Source: an uncultured Clostridia bacterium (lineage in GTDB: Bacteria > Bacillota > Clostridia > Lachnospirales > CAG-274). Taken from it: a DNA stretch of 40,336 nt. Location: NCBI GenBank assembly GCA_944384215.1, contig CALWSN010000036.1, positions 1 to 40,336 on the forward strand. The letters run 5' to 3'. How positions within the stretch are numbered: position 1 is the first letter of the stretch; each line of letters begins with the position of its first letter. The translations under genes and the position numbers were made by a program. Below, one piece after another: positions 32,558 through 39,967 of this stretch. The notes below the pieces were generated by a model. That model ran no database searches, had not been told where the DNA came from, and saw nothing but the letters and a program-made list of their open reading frames with translations.

Positions 32558-32857
32558 ATGTTTTGCAAAAATTGTGGAAAAGAAGTAGTTAATAATTGTA
32601 TTATTTGTCCTAATTGCAAATTTGAAATAGGTAGTATTGACACAGGCAACGAAGCATTTATTTTTTTAGGATATCTTATACCAATAGCAGGGTTTATACT
32701 ATATTTTATATGGAAAGATGAAAAGCCTAAAACTGCTAAAATGTTACTTATAGGAGCTGGCGTATCAACAGCATTTTATGCATTTATATTTATAATGATT
32801 TTATTATTTTATGCTATTATTTATTTTATTATTTTAGTAATGTTATTATCATTTTAG
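32558..32857 (+). CDS. Zinc-ribbon/two-TM membrane protein, paralogue 3
   Basis: A 99-residue, more diverged relative of the two preceding proteins: FCKNCGKEVVNNCIICPNCK ribbon, then FLGYLIPIAGFILYFIWKDE, the loop KPKTAKMLL and a longer, very hydrophobic last helix. One extra cysteine is present in the ribbon loop. The ATG follows AAAGGAAAG. It lies behind a hairpin, so it may be expressed at another level. Confidence 0.82.
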   Translation: MFCKNCGKEVVNNCIICPNCKFEIGSIDTGNEAFIFLGYLIPIAGFILYFIWKDEKPKTAKMLLIGAGVSTAFYAFIFIMILLFYAIIYFIILVMLLSF

Positions 32858-32908
32858 AAATGGCTAGTGTATATATATTATCAGAATTGTTAAATTAAAG
32901 GTGTTACT

Positions 32909-33316
32909 ATGTATGAAAAAATATCAAAATTTTTAAAAATACTTTTTATGTGCCATTGTAGAGCAGATAGGTCATTTTTTTATAAGGGTAAGCAATTTCC
33001 TATTTGTGCTAGGTGTACAGGAGAGCTTATAGGTATGATAATTGCTATACCTATTGCATTTAAGATAAAAGATTTAAACTGGGTATATATTATTTTATTA
33101 AGTTTACCTCTTATATTAGATGGATTTATACAGCTTTTAACTAAATATGAAAGTAATAACTTTAAAAGGGTTGTAACAGGATTTTTATTTGGTATAGCAC
33201 TTATATTTATATTTTTAAAAATACATTATTCGGCACTTAGTATAGCATTAAAAATAATTAGTATTATTCAACCAGATAATCCAGCCTTAGATAAATATAG
33301 TCATTTTTTAAATTAA
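32909..33316 (+). CDS. DUF2085 family membrane protein
   Basis: A 135-residue integral membrane protein of the DUF2085 family, of unknown role. The family signature is complete: CHCRADRSFFYKGKQFPICA followed by RCTGELIGM, with cysteines C16, C18, C34 and C37 or close to those positions that could bind metal next to the first membrane helix. Three or four membrane segments follow. The ATG follows AAAGGTG. It comes directly after the zinc-ribbon paralogues and ends at a palindromic terminator, so it looks like the last gene of this membrane-protein group. Confidence 0.87.
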   Translation: MYEKISKFLKILFMCHCRADRSFFYKGKQFPICARCTGELIGMIIAIPIAFKIKDLNWVYIILLSLPLILDGFIQLLTKYESNNFKRVVTGFLFGIALIFIFLKIHYSALSIALKIISIIQPDNPALDKYSHFLN

Positions 33317-33317
33317 C

Positions 33318-33345
33318 AAAGGGAGCTTTAAAGCTCCCTTTTATA
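33318..33345. terminator. Palindromic terminator after DUF2085 gene
   Basis: AAAGGGAGCTTT and its mirror (33318-33341) form a perfect 24-base palindrome with a T-run on the plus strand. Confidence 0.88.
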
Positions 33346-33348
33346 TTA

Positions 33349-33378
33349 AACCTATATACTAAGTATATAGGTTATTTT
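33349..33378. terminator. Second palindrome, probable coaBC terminator
   Basis: AACCTATATACT (33349-33360) pairs with AGTATATAGGTT (33362-33373). It lies 22 bp past the coaBC stop codon on the minus strand, with T-rich sequence after it in that direction. Confidence 0.65.
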
Positions 33379-33394
33379 AAACTATATAAGCATA

Positions 33395-34591
33395 TTATAT
33401 AGCATTATTTAGTATTGTATCTACAATTTTATTAGCAAGCTCAAATTTTGTAAGCTTATCAAATGAAATATGGTTATTATTTGATATAAGGGTAGCTATG
33501 TTTGTATCTACATTAAAGCCAGCACCTTCTTGCTTTAAATTGTTAGCTACAATATAATCTAAATTTTTATTAGTAAGCTTTATTTTAGAATTTTCTAAAA
33601 GATTTTCTGTTTCCATAGAAAAACCACATAATATTTGGTTTTTAGGTTTGTTTTCTCCTAAATATTTTAAAATATCTTTAGTTTGTTTTAGCTCTATATT
33701 GTTATCTTTTACCATATGTTTTTTCACTTTTTCGGTATAGACATTTACTGGTGTAAAGTCTGATACGGCGGCAGTCATAAAAATCATATCAAAATTTTTA
33801 TGAATATCTTTAAAAGCATTAAACATATCTTCTGCTGATGTAGTGTTTATAACATTAGTAAACATAGGTGGGTTAACAGTTGTTTTGCCACATACTAATG
33901 TAACATTAGCACCTTTTAGCATACAAACTTTAGCAAGAGCAAAGCCCATTTTACCACTAGATGGGTTTGTAATATATCTAACAGGGTCTATATATTCACA
34001 AGTAGCACCAGCAGATATTAAAACATTTTTACCTAGCATAGTTTTTGGAAAGGCAAGTTCTTTTAATATATATTCAAATAAAACATCAGGCTCTGGCATT
34101 TTACCAACACCAGTATCATTGCAAGCTAAAAGCCCTACGGCAGGCTCTATAACTTGAAAATCATAATATTTTAATTTATTTATATTATCTTGAGTTATTT
34201 TATTTTCATACATATTAGTATTCATAGCAGGTGCTACTATTTTTTTGCATTTAGATGCCAAAACAGTAGTAGTAAGCATATCATCTGCTATACCATTAGC
34301 CATTTTTGCAATAATATTAGCAGTAGCAGGGGCTATCATTATAACATCAGCTTTTTTTGCTAAAGAAATATGCTCTACATCATAGTTGGCCTTTTTTTCA
34401 AAAGTATCTACAACACATTTATTACCGCTTAAAGTTTCAAAAGTTAAGGGTGATATAAACTCGGTAGCATTTTTTGTCATTATAACATTTACATCTGCAC
34501 CAGATTTTTTTAACATACTAACAAGATTTGCTACCTTATAACAAGCTATACCACCAGTAACACCTATTATAACGCATTTTCCTTTTAACAT
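33395..34591 (-). CDS. coaBC: Phosphopantothenoylcysteine decarboxylase/phosphopantothenate-cysteine ligase
   Basis: Bifunctional enzyme for two steps of coenzyme A synthesis: ligation of cysteine to 4'-phosphopantothenate with CTP, then decarboxylation to phosphopantetheine. The 398-residue protein has the flavin CoaC domain first (IIGVTGGIACYKVANLVSML, catalytic His in YDVEHISLAKKAD, PAMNTNMYEN), and the CoaB domain from about residue 188 (ISAGATCEYIDPVRYITNPS, SSGKMGFALAK). The ATG is behind AAGGAG. It is a single minus-strand gene among plus-strand genes. Full length with normal motifs. Confidence 0.96.
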   Translation of the reverse strand: MLKGKCVIIGVTGGIACYKVANLVSMLKKSGADVNVIMTKNATEFISPLTFETLSGNKCVVDTFEKKANYDVEHISLAKKADVIMIAPATANIIAKMANGIADDMLTTTVLASKCKKIVAPAMNTNMYENKITQDNINKLKYYDFQVIEPAVGLLACNDTGVGKMPEPDVLFEYILKELAFPKTMLGKNVLISAGATCEYIDPVRYITNPSSGKMGFALAKVCMLKGANVTLVCGKTTVNPPMFTNVINTTSAEDMFNAFKDIHKNFDMIFMTAAVSDFTPVNVYTEKVKKHMVKDNNIELKQTKDILKYLGENKPKNQILCGFSMETENLLENSKIKLTNKNLDYIVANNLKQEGAGFNVDTNIATLISNNNHISFDKLTKFELANKIVDTILNNAI

Positions 34592-34682
34592 AGTTTTTCT
34601 CCTTAGTTTTTTATATATTGTATCACAAAATATGAATTATTTATATATTTAATAAAAATTTTTAATTATTTTTGTAAAAATC

Positions 34683-34711
34683 TTGATTAATTAAGTTTTA
34701 TTTTGTATAAT
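34683..34711 (+). promoter_or_regulatory. Promoter of the polyamine cassette
   Basis: TTGATT (34683-34688) and TATAAT (34706-34711) are 17 bp apart, about 67 bp before the first gene. Confidence 0.65.
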
Positions 34712-34778
34712 TAATCTTACACAAACAATTATTAGTGTTATAGAGAAAAAATAATTATTTTTGGAGGATAAAAAAGAA

Positions 34779-35978
34779 ATGGGAAAAGCCTTAATTATTG
34801 GTGCTGGTGGAGTTGCTAGTGTTACAGTTCATAAATGCTGCCAAAACCCAGACGTTTTTGAAGAAATTTGTATTGCTAGCCGTACAAAGTCTAAATGCGA
34901 TGCTTTAAAAGAAAAGCTTGATGGAGGACGCACTAAAATATCAACGGCTCAGCTTGATGCAGACAATGTTGATGAAATTATTGCTTTAATTAATGAGTTT
35001 AAGCCAGATGTTGTTATAAACCTTGCATTACCTTATCAAGACTTAACTATAATGGACGCTTGTCTTGCTACAAAAGTACATTATGTTGATACTGCCAATT
35101 ATGAGCCACTTGATACTGCTAAGTTTGAATACAAATGGCAATGGGCTTATAGAGAAAAGTTTAAAGAAGCTGGTATAACTGCTCTTTTAGGTAGTGGTTT
35201 TGACCCAGGTGTTACAGGAGTATTTTCAGCTTATGCCTTAAAACACCATTTTGATGAAATACATTATATAGACATTTTAGATGCAAACGCAGGTGACCAT
35301 GGTCATCATTTTGCTACAAACTTTAACCCAGAAATAAATATTCGTGAGATTACATCTAAAGGTAGATACTTTGAAGATGGTAAGTTTGTAGAAACAGAGC
35401 CTATGGAGATTAAAAGAGTGTATAATTTCCCTGAAATAGGTGAAAAAGATATGTATCTTTTATACCACGAAGAGCTAGAATCTTTAGCTTTAAACATAAA
35501 AGGTATTAAAAGAATAAGATTTTTTATGACATTTTCTGAAAAATATTTAACTCATCTTAGAGTTTTAGAAAATGTAGGTATGACAAGTATTGAACCTATT
35601 AATTTTGAAGGTAAAGAAATTGTACCTATTCAGTTTTTAAAAGCTATCTTACCAGACCCAGCTAGCTTAGGACCTAGAACAAAAGGTAAAACAAATATAG
35701 GTTGTATCTTTAAAGGTATAAAAGACGGTAAAGAAAAAACTTATTATCTTTACAATGTTTGTGACCATGAAGAATGTTATAAAGAGGTTGGTTCACAAGC
35801 TATATCTTATACAACAGGTGTGCCAGCTATGATTGGTGCTATGATGATTATGACTAAAAAATGGGACAAAGCAGGGGTATATAACATAGAAGAGTTTGAC
35901 CCAGACCCATTTATGGAAGAGCTTAACAAATGGGGACTTCCTTGGAAAGAAAGCTTTAATCCAGATATGGTAGACTAA
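34779..35978 (+). CDS. Carboxyspermidine/carboxynorspermidine dehydrogenase (saccharopine dehydrogenase family)
   Basis: A 399-residue cytoplasmic enzyme. It joins putrescine (or diaminopropane) to aspartate semialdehyde using NADPH, giving carboxyspermidine (or carboxynorspermidine). The Rossmann motif GAGGVASVTVHKC is at the start, followed by INLALPYQDLTIMDACLATK, YVDTANYEP, GSGFDPGVTGVFSAYALKHH and DANAGDHGHHFATNFNPEIN, which mark this branch rather than lysine-forming saccharopine enzymes. I chose the ATG at 34779; a TTG at 34761 lies ahead of the GGAGG site. The matching decarboxylase gene two places downstream confirms the pathway. Which diamine is used cannot be told; putrescine is more likely in Clostridia. 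Confidence 0.92.
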   Translation: MGKALIIGAGGVASVTVHKCCQNPDVFEEICIASRTKSKCDALKEKLDGGRTKISTAQLDADNVDEIIALINEFKPDVVINLALPYQDLTIMDACLATKVHYVDTANYEPLDTAKFEYKWQWAYREKFKEAGITALLGSGFDPGVTGVFSAYALKHHFDEIHYIDILDANAGDHGHHFATNFNPEINIREITSKGRYFEDGKFVETEPMEIKRVYNFPEIGEKDMYLLYHEELESLALNIKGIKRIRFFMTFSEKYLTHLRVLENVGMTSIEPINFEGKEIVPIQFLKAILPDPASLGPRTKGKTNIGCIFKGIKDGKEKTYYLYNVCDHEECYKEVGSQAISYTTGVPAMIGAMMIMTKKWDKAGVYNIEEFDPDPFMEELNKWGLPWKESFNPDMVD

Positions 35979-36009
35979 TATTAACATTAATTAATATTAA
36001 TTAATATAA

Positions 36010-36032
36010 GGCTAAAGACTTTGTCTTTAGCC
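36010..36032 (+). terminator. Hairpin between dehydrogenase and acetyltransferase genes
   Basis: GGCTAAAGAC (36010-36019) pairs with GTCTTTAGCC (36023-36032) around TTT. The T-tract is poor, so it may act as a partial terminator or a message-end stabiliser inside the cassette. Confidence 0.6.
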
Positions 36033-36056
36033 TATAATAATATTGAAGGTGAAATA

Positions 36057-36506
36057 TTGAATATTGAGTTTGAAAAAGCTACTAAAAAAAATAGAAAGAT
36101 TTTATATAAATTAAAAGTTTATAAAAATCAAAAAAAGCATATAGAAACTGTATATAATTGTATAAAAGAAGCTAGAAAATATAAATGTTGGCGTCCTATC
36201 GGTATAAAGATAGATGATAAATATGTAGGCTTTGCTATGTATGGTTTATGGATAAATGAAGGTAAAAATGGTAGAGTTTGGCTTGATAGATTTTTAATAG
36301 ATAGAAAATACCAAAATAAAGGATATGCTAAATTAGTTATGCCTTTAATTATTGAAAAAATTAAAAATGAATACAATTACAATAAATTATATTTAAGTGT
36401 ATATGAAGACAACTATGTTGCTATTAATTTTTATAAAAAATTAGGGTTTAATTTTAATGGAGAAAAAGATATTAATGGAGAATTAGTTATGGTTAAAAGT
36501 TTATAA
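36057..36506 (+). CDS. BltD-like spermidine/spermine N-acetyltransferase
   Basis: A 149-residue GNAT enzyme with strong resemblance, from memory, to Bacillus subtilis BltD, which acetylates spermidine and spermine. Shared segments are WRPIGIKIDDKYVGFAMYGL, KNGRVWLDRFLIDRKYQNKG (acetyl-CoA loop), LYLSVYEDNYVAINFYKKLG and FNFNGEKDINGELVMVK. The start is the TTG at 36057 behind GAAGGTG, giving NIEFEKATKKNRKI, in register with BltD; an earlier in-frame TTG at 36021 lies inside the hairpin and is rejected. It sits between the two genes that make spermidine, 10 bp before the decarboxylase, so the cassette both makes and inactivates the polyamine. Confidence 0.85.
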   Translation: MNIEFEKATKKNRKILYKLKVYKNQKKHIETVYNCIKEARKYKCWRPIGIKIDDKYVGFAMYGLWINEGKNGRVWLDRFLIDRKYQNKGYAKLVMPLIIEKIKNEYNYNKLYLSVYEDNYVAINFYKKLGFNFNGEKDINGELVMVKSL

Positions 36507-36516
36507 GGAGGAAGAT

Positions 36517-37653
36517 ATGAACATAGATTTTAACAGTTTAGAAACACCTTGTTATATTGTAGATGAAAAATTATTAAGAAAAAATCTTGAAACATTAAAA
36601 TATGTACAAGATAAAACAGGAGCAAAAATTTTGCTTGCAACAAAGGCATTTTCTATGTTTTCTACATTTAACATTGTAGGAGAATATTTAAAAGGGGTAA
36701 CATCTAGCTCTTTATTTGAGGCAAGGCTTGGCTATGAAGAAATGGGCAAAGAAGTGCATATATATGCCCCAGCATATATGGAAAGAGATTTTGATGATAT
36801 ATTAAAATATAGCGACCATATAGTTTTTAACAATTTTAATCAATATAAAAAATACAAAGAAAAAATAGAAAACTGTGGCAAAAAAGTAGATGTAGGTATT
36901 AGAATTAACCCAGAATATTCTGAAATAGAAACAGATATGTATAACCCTTGTTTTGAAAATTCTAGAATGGGTACTACTTTAGAAAATTTTGAAAAAGAAT
37001 ATATTGAGGGCTTAGATGGTTTACATTTTCATACTATGTGTGAGCAAAACTCTGATACATTAAAACGTACGTTAGAAGTTGTTGATAAAAAATTTGGTAA
37101 ATATATTAAAAATATGAAATGGTTAAACTTTGGTGGTGGCCATCATATCACTAGAGAAGATTATGATATAGACACTCTTATAGAGTGTATTATGTTTATA
37201 AAAAATAAATATAATATAGATGTATATTTAGAGCCAGGAGAGGCTATTGCATTAAACACAGGTTTTTTAGTGGCAACTGTTTTAGATGTTATGAAAAATG
37301 GTATGGATATAGCTATTTTAGATACTTCTGCTACTTGTCATATGCCAGATGTTTTGGAGATGCCTTATAGACCAAGAATAATAGGTGCAGGTGAGCCTAA
37401 TCAATATGAATATACTTATCGTCTTGGTTGTCCTACTTGCTTATCTGGTGATGTTATAGGAGATTATTCTTTTAAAGAGCCTTTAAAAGAGGGGGATAGA
37501 TTAGTTTTTTGTGATATGGCTATCTATTCTATGGTAAAAAATAACACATTTAATGGTATAAATTTACCTTCTATATATTTTAATACACAAAAAGATGGTG
37601 CAAAACTAATAAGACGTTTTGGTTATGAAGATTTTAAAAATAGATTATCATAA
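36517..37653 (+). CDS. nspC: Carboxynorspermidine/carboxyspermidine decarboxylase
   Basis: A 378-residue PLP enzyme of the alanine-racemase-fold decarboxylases that removes CO2 from carboxyspermidine to give spermidine (or norspermidine). The PLP lysine is K43 in LLATKAFSMF; HFHTMCEQNSDTLKRTLE, LNFGGGHHITREDYD, YLEPGEAIALNTGF and the active-site CPTCLSGDVIGDY complete the family. The ATG follows AAGGAGG, 10 bp after the acetyltransferase gene. Together with the dehydrogenase it forms the aspartate-semialdehyde route to spermidine, used by many gut anaerobes instead of S-adenosylmethionine decarboxylase. Confidence 0.95.
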   Translation: MNIDFNSLETPCYIVDEKLLRKNLETLKYVQDKTGAKILLATKAFSMFSTFNIVGEYLKGVTSSSLFEARLGYEEMGKEVHIYAPAYMERDFDDILKYSDHIVFNNFNQYKKYKEKIENCGKKVDVGIRINPEYSEIETDMYNPCFENSRMGTTLENFEKEYIEGLDGLHFHTMCEQNSDTLKRTLEVVDKKFGKYIKNMKWLNFGGGHHITREDYDIDTLIECIMFIKNKYNIDVYLEPGEAIALNTGFLVATVLDVMKNGMDIAILDTSATCHMPDVLEMPYRPRIIGAGEPNQYEYTYRLGCPTCLSGDVIGDYSFKEPLKEGDRLVFCDMAIYSMVKNNTFNGINLPSIYFNTQKDGAKLIRRFGYEDFKNRLS

Positions 37654-37681
37654 AATGGTGTAGACTTTGTCTACACCATTT
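37653..37681. terminator. Terminator after nspC, reverse complement of the hairpin at 11739
   Basis: AAATGGTGTAGAC pairs with GTCTACACCATTT around TTT. Its inner 21 bases (37657-37677) are the exact reverse complement of 11740-11760. Genes on both sides converge here. Confidence 0.85.
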
Positions 37682-37718
37682 CGTTGTATATTTTATATAA
37701 AAAAAGGTATAGATTTTT

Positions 37719-38060
37719 CTATATCTTTTTATTATATTTTTTAGAAATTTTTATTATTTCATAAAATAAGTCTATAACTCTTTCTTTTTCTAAATCAGAA
37801 AGTTCATCTAATTGATTTAATATTTCTTGTAATTTTATTTCATTTTTAGAATTTACATTATTTCCTAAAATAATATCCGAAGAAACATTTAAAGTGTTAA
37901 TAATTTTAATAAAAGTTTGTAAAGTTGGTGTTTTTACACCTCTTTCTATATTACCTATATGAGTTGTACTTAAATCTAAAATTTCTGCAAATTCTTCTAA
38001 AGTTAAATTAGATTTTTTTCTATATTCTCGTATTTTTTTACCTATATAATTGTTATCCAC
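37719..38060 (-). CDS. XRE family transcriptional regulator next to SLOG gene
   Basis: A 113-residue regulator with an N-terminal Cro/C1 helix-turn-helix (residues 7-62: NLTLEEFAEILDLSTTHIGN is the HTH, then IERGVKTPTLQTFIKIINTL) and a helical acidic C-terminus (LDELSDLEKERVIDLFYEI). The start is GTG at 38060 with GGAAGG in front; there is no ATG in a suitable place. It is divergent from the SLOG-family gene with 171 bp between. Two direct repeats TAGTATA lie 11 bp apart (38088 and 38099) just upstream of its start region, a possible self-operator. It ends toward the nspC terminator. Confidence 0.88.
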   Translation of the reverse strand: MDNNYIGKKIREYRKKSNLTLEEFAEILDLSTTHIGNIERGVKTPTLQTFIKIINTLNVSSDIILGNNVNSKNEIKLQEILNQLDELSDLEKERVIDLFYEIIKISKKYNKKI

Positions 38061-38169
38061 TTTAAAATCCTTCCTTAATTACCAAAATAGTATAGTTTTA
38101 GTATATAATAATTAAATATAAATAAAATACTCTAAAAGAATTATAAACTTCTAATAGATAATATTTTTA

Positions 38170-38198
38170 TTGAAAAAATGAAAAATATATACTATAAT
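38170..38198 (+). promoter_or_regulatory. Promoter of the SLOG-family gene
   Basis: TTGAAA (38170-38175) and TATAAT (38193-38198), 17 bp apart, 33 bp before the start codon. Confidence 0.7.
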
Positions 38199-38231
38199 TT
38201 ATATATCATATAAGTTAAAGAGGGAATTATT

Positions 38232-38717
38232 ATGAAAGAAAAAACTTGTTTTTTTACAGGACATAGAAATATACATAAAAAAGATTATGATAATATTTAT
38301 TTTTTAACCAAAAATATTATAGAATTTTTAATAAAAGAAAAAGGTATTACTTATTTTAAAATAGGTGGAGCAAGAGAGTTTGACACAATAGCATCACTAT
38401 CTATAATAGAGCTTAAAAAAATATATCCTAATATTAAGATAATTTTAGTGTTGCCTTGTAAAAGCCAACCGTTAAAATGGTGTGAAAAAGATAAGCAACT
38501 ATATAGTATAGTATTACAAAATGCAGACGAAATTATTTACACATCTGAAAATTATATAAAAAATTGTATGCTTAAAAGAAATGATAAACTTATAGAAGAT
38601 AGCAGCTATTGTATATCATATCTAAAAGAAAATATTAAAAGGGGAGGGACTTTTTATACAGTAAGAAGAGCTATTAAAAATAATATACAAGTTTATAATA
38701 TTAATAACTATTTATAA
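38232..38717 (+). CDS. SLOG family protein (DUF1273/YspA-like)
   Basis: A 161-residue protein of the SLOG superfamily, Rossmann-like domains thought to bind nucleotide-type ligands. The start TCFFTGHRNIHKKD and FKIGGAREFDTIASLSIIEL are the family motifs (usually GGA-x-G-x-D; here a glutamate takes the place of the glycine). ILVLPCKSQPLKWCEKDKQL, CMLKRNDKLIEDSSYCISYL and GGTFYTVRRA follow the DUF1273 pattern. The ATG is behind AGAGGGA. It is a single gene, divergent from the XRE regulator. SLOG proteins occur in stress and defence settings, but this branch is also found alone, so I claim no defence role. Confidence 0.87.
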   Translation: MKEKTCFFTGHRNIHKKDYDNIYFLTKNIIEFLIKEKGITYFKIGGAREFDTIASLSIIELKKIYPNIKIILVLPCKSQPLKWCEKDKQLYSIVLQNADEIIYTSENYIKNCMLKRNDKLIEDSSYCISYLKENIKRGGTFYTVRRAIKNNIQVYNINNYL

Positions 38718-38753
38718 GATGTTTTTAAAACTGATAAAATTTAATAAAATATG

Positions 38754-38782
38754 TTGACAATGTTAAATAATTATGTTAATAT
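38754..38782 (+). promoter_or_regulatory. Promoter of the rpmG-secE-nusG operon
   Basis: Consensus TTGACA (38754-38759) and TAATAT (38777-38782), 17 bp apart. Confidence 0.75.
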
Positions 38783-38788
38783 AAATTT

Positions 38789-38812
38789 GACGTTGTTATG
38801 CGTCTTTTTTTT
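38789..38812 (+). terminator. Small hairpin with T8 run in the rpmG leader
   Basis: GACG (38789-38792) pairs with CGTC (38801-38804), followed directly by eight T. It lies just after the expected transcription start. The stem is short, so it is a possible weak attenuator or pause site. Confidence 0.4.
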
Positions 38813-38844
38813 GCATAAATAAAAATACAAGAGAGGTGGAAGTC

Positions 38845-38994
38845 TTGAGAACAAAAATTACTTTAGCATGTACTGATTGTAAACAAAGAAACTACAACAC
38901 AATGAAAGACAAAAAAGTACATCCAGACAGAATGGAAACTAAAAAATACTGTAAATTCTGTGGTAAACATACTTTACACAGAGAAACTAAATAA
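38845..38994 (+). CDS. rpmG: 50S ribosomal protein L33
   Basis: A 49-residue L33 of the large subunit. [20 protein letters not shown] and the end [15 protein letters not shown] are typical; the four zinc cysteines C9, C12, C36 and C39 are present, so it is the C+ form. It starts with TTG, behind GAGAGGTGG, with no other start nearby, and is easy to miss because of its size and start codon. It heads the rpmG-secE-nusG operon, the standard order in Firmicutes. The tRNA-Trp gene often found between rpmG and secE is absent. Confidence 0.95.
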   Translation: MRTKITLACTDCKQRNYNTMKDKKVHPDRMETKKYCKFCGKHTLHRETK

Positions 38995-39029
38995 TTCTCT
39001 CTAGTTTATCGAAAGGAGTTTGATAAAGT

Positions 39030-39296
39030 ATGCAAGAGAATAATGAACAAACAAAAAATGTGTCAAACGATTCTTCTAAAACTAAAAAGTCTAACAAAAA
39101 AGAAAAAAAGAAAAAAGGTAGCTTTTTTGCAGACCATAAGTCAGAATTTAAAAAAATAACTTGGCCTAATAGAAAAGTTTTGACTAAACAAACATTTACA
39201 GTTATTGTTATATCTTTAATTGTTGGTGTGATTATTTTTGCTTATGATTTAGGTATTGACTTTATCATTGAAAATTTAATCAAGTTTATGGCGTAA
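39030..39296 (+). CDS. secE: Preprotein translocase subunit SecE
   Basis: An 88-residue subunit of the SecYEG protein export channel. It has a hydrophilic, lysine-rich N-terminal tail (about 30 residues), the conserved amphipathic helix with FKKITWPNRKVLTKQTFTVI, and a single membrane segment (about residues 56-78). The single-helix form is normal for Gram-positives. The ATG lies 11 bases behind AAAGGAG. It is followed by nusG 19 bp later. Confidence 0.95.
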   Translation: MQENNEQTKNVSNDSSKTKKSNKKEKKKKGSFFADHKSEFKKITWPNRKVLTKQTFTVIVISLIVGVIIFAYDLGIDFIIENLIKFMA

Positions 39297-39315
39297 GTTA
39301 AAAGGATATGATTAT

Positions 39316-39945
39316 ATGGATAAAAATGACGATTTAAACCAAAACTTTGATGAGCTAAACCAAACTGGCTCTGATGAAAATATTAACCTTTTAGAAGAAG
39401 AATTTTCATCTAAAACTGCCCCTACTGAAAAGCCTAGATGGTATGTTATACACACATATTCTGGCTATGAAAACAATGTTAAAGCTAACATTGAAAAAAT
39501 TATAGAAAACAGAGATATGTATGATGTTATAACAGAAGTGGTTGTTCCTATGCAAAAAACTTATGAAACAACAAAATCTGGCAAAAAGAAAGAGATTTTG
39601 AGAAAAATCTTCCCTGGGTATGTTTTTCTTAAGATGATAATGAATGATGACACTTGGTATGTTGTTCGCAATACTCGTGGTGTAACTAGCTTTGTTGGGC
39701 CTGGCTCTAAGCCAGTACCTTTAACTGAAGACGAAGTTTTATCTATGGGTATAGAAAAATTTGTAGACACTTGTGAAATAGAATTAGGCGACTTAGTCCT
39801 TATAAAAGAAGGGCCGTTTGCTAAATCTAGCGGTGTTGTTAAAGAAGTTAATGCTAGCAAAAGAACTGTTATTGTTAATGTTAATTTCTTTGGGAGAGAA
39901 ACTCCTGTTGAACTAGATTTTCATCAAGTTCAACAAATGGGATAA
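39316..39945 (+). CDS. nusG: Transcription antitermination/pausing factor NusG
   Basis: Universal RNA polymerase elongation factor; it also contacts Rho, encoded at 1870-3219 in this window, and the ribosome. The 209-residue protein has an acidic extension of about 35 residues before the usual start (PRWYVIHTYSGYENNVKANI), the NGN domain (FPGYVFLKMIMNDDTWYVVR, NTRGVTSFVGPGSKPVPLT) and a C-terminal KOW domain (GDLVLIKEGPFAKSSGVVKE, NFFGRETPVELDF). The extension makes it longer than Bacillus NusG. The ATG follows AAAGGA. Confidence 0.96.
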   Translation: MDKNDDLNQNFDELNQTGSDENINLLEEEFSSKTAPTEKPRWYVIHTYSGYENNVKANIEKIIENRDMYDVITEVVVPMQKTYETTKSGKKKEILRKIFPGYVFLKMIMNDDTWYVVRNTRGVTSFVGPGSKPVPLTEDEVLSMGIEKFVDTCEIELGDLVLIKEGPFAKSSGVVKEVNASKRTVIVNVNFFGRETPVELDFHQVQQMG

Positions 39946-39967
39946 TGTCCCTGTTACAACTGTTACT

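Noticed and set aside
29916-33316. Phage, insertion sequence or defence island
   Set aside because: No transposase, integrase, nuclease or known defence domain, and base use is like the flanks.
36021-36056. Upstream in-frame TTG start for the BltD-like acetyltransferase
   Set aside because: It lies inside the 36010-36032 hairpin without a ribosome binding site; the TTG at 36057 has GAAGGTG and gives an N-terminus in register with BltD.
38052-38060. TTATCCACT as a further DnaA box
   Set aside because: Single copy with a mismatch, overlapping the start codon of the XRE gene and with no partner boxes.
38995-39029. tRNA-Trp gene between rpmG and secE, as in many Firmicutes
   Set aside because: The gap is only 35 bp, too short for a tRNA.
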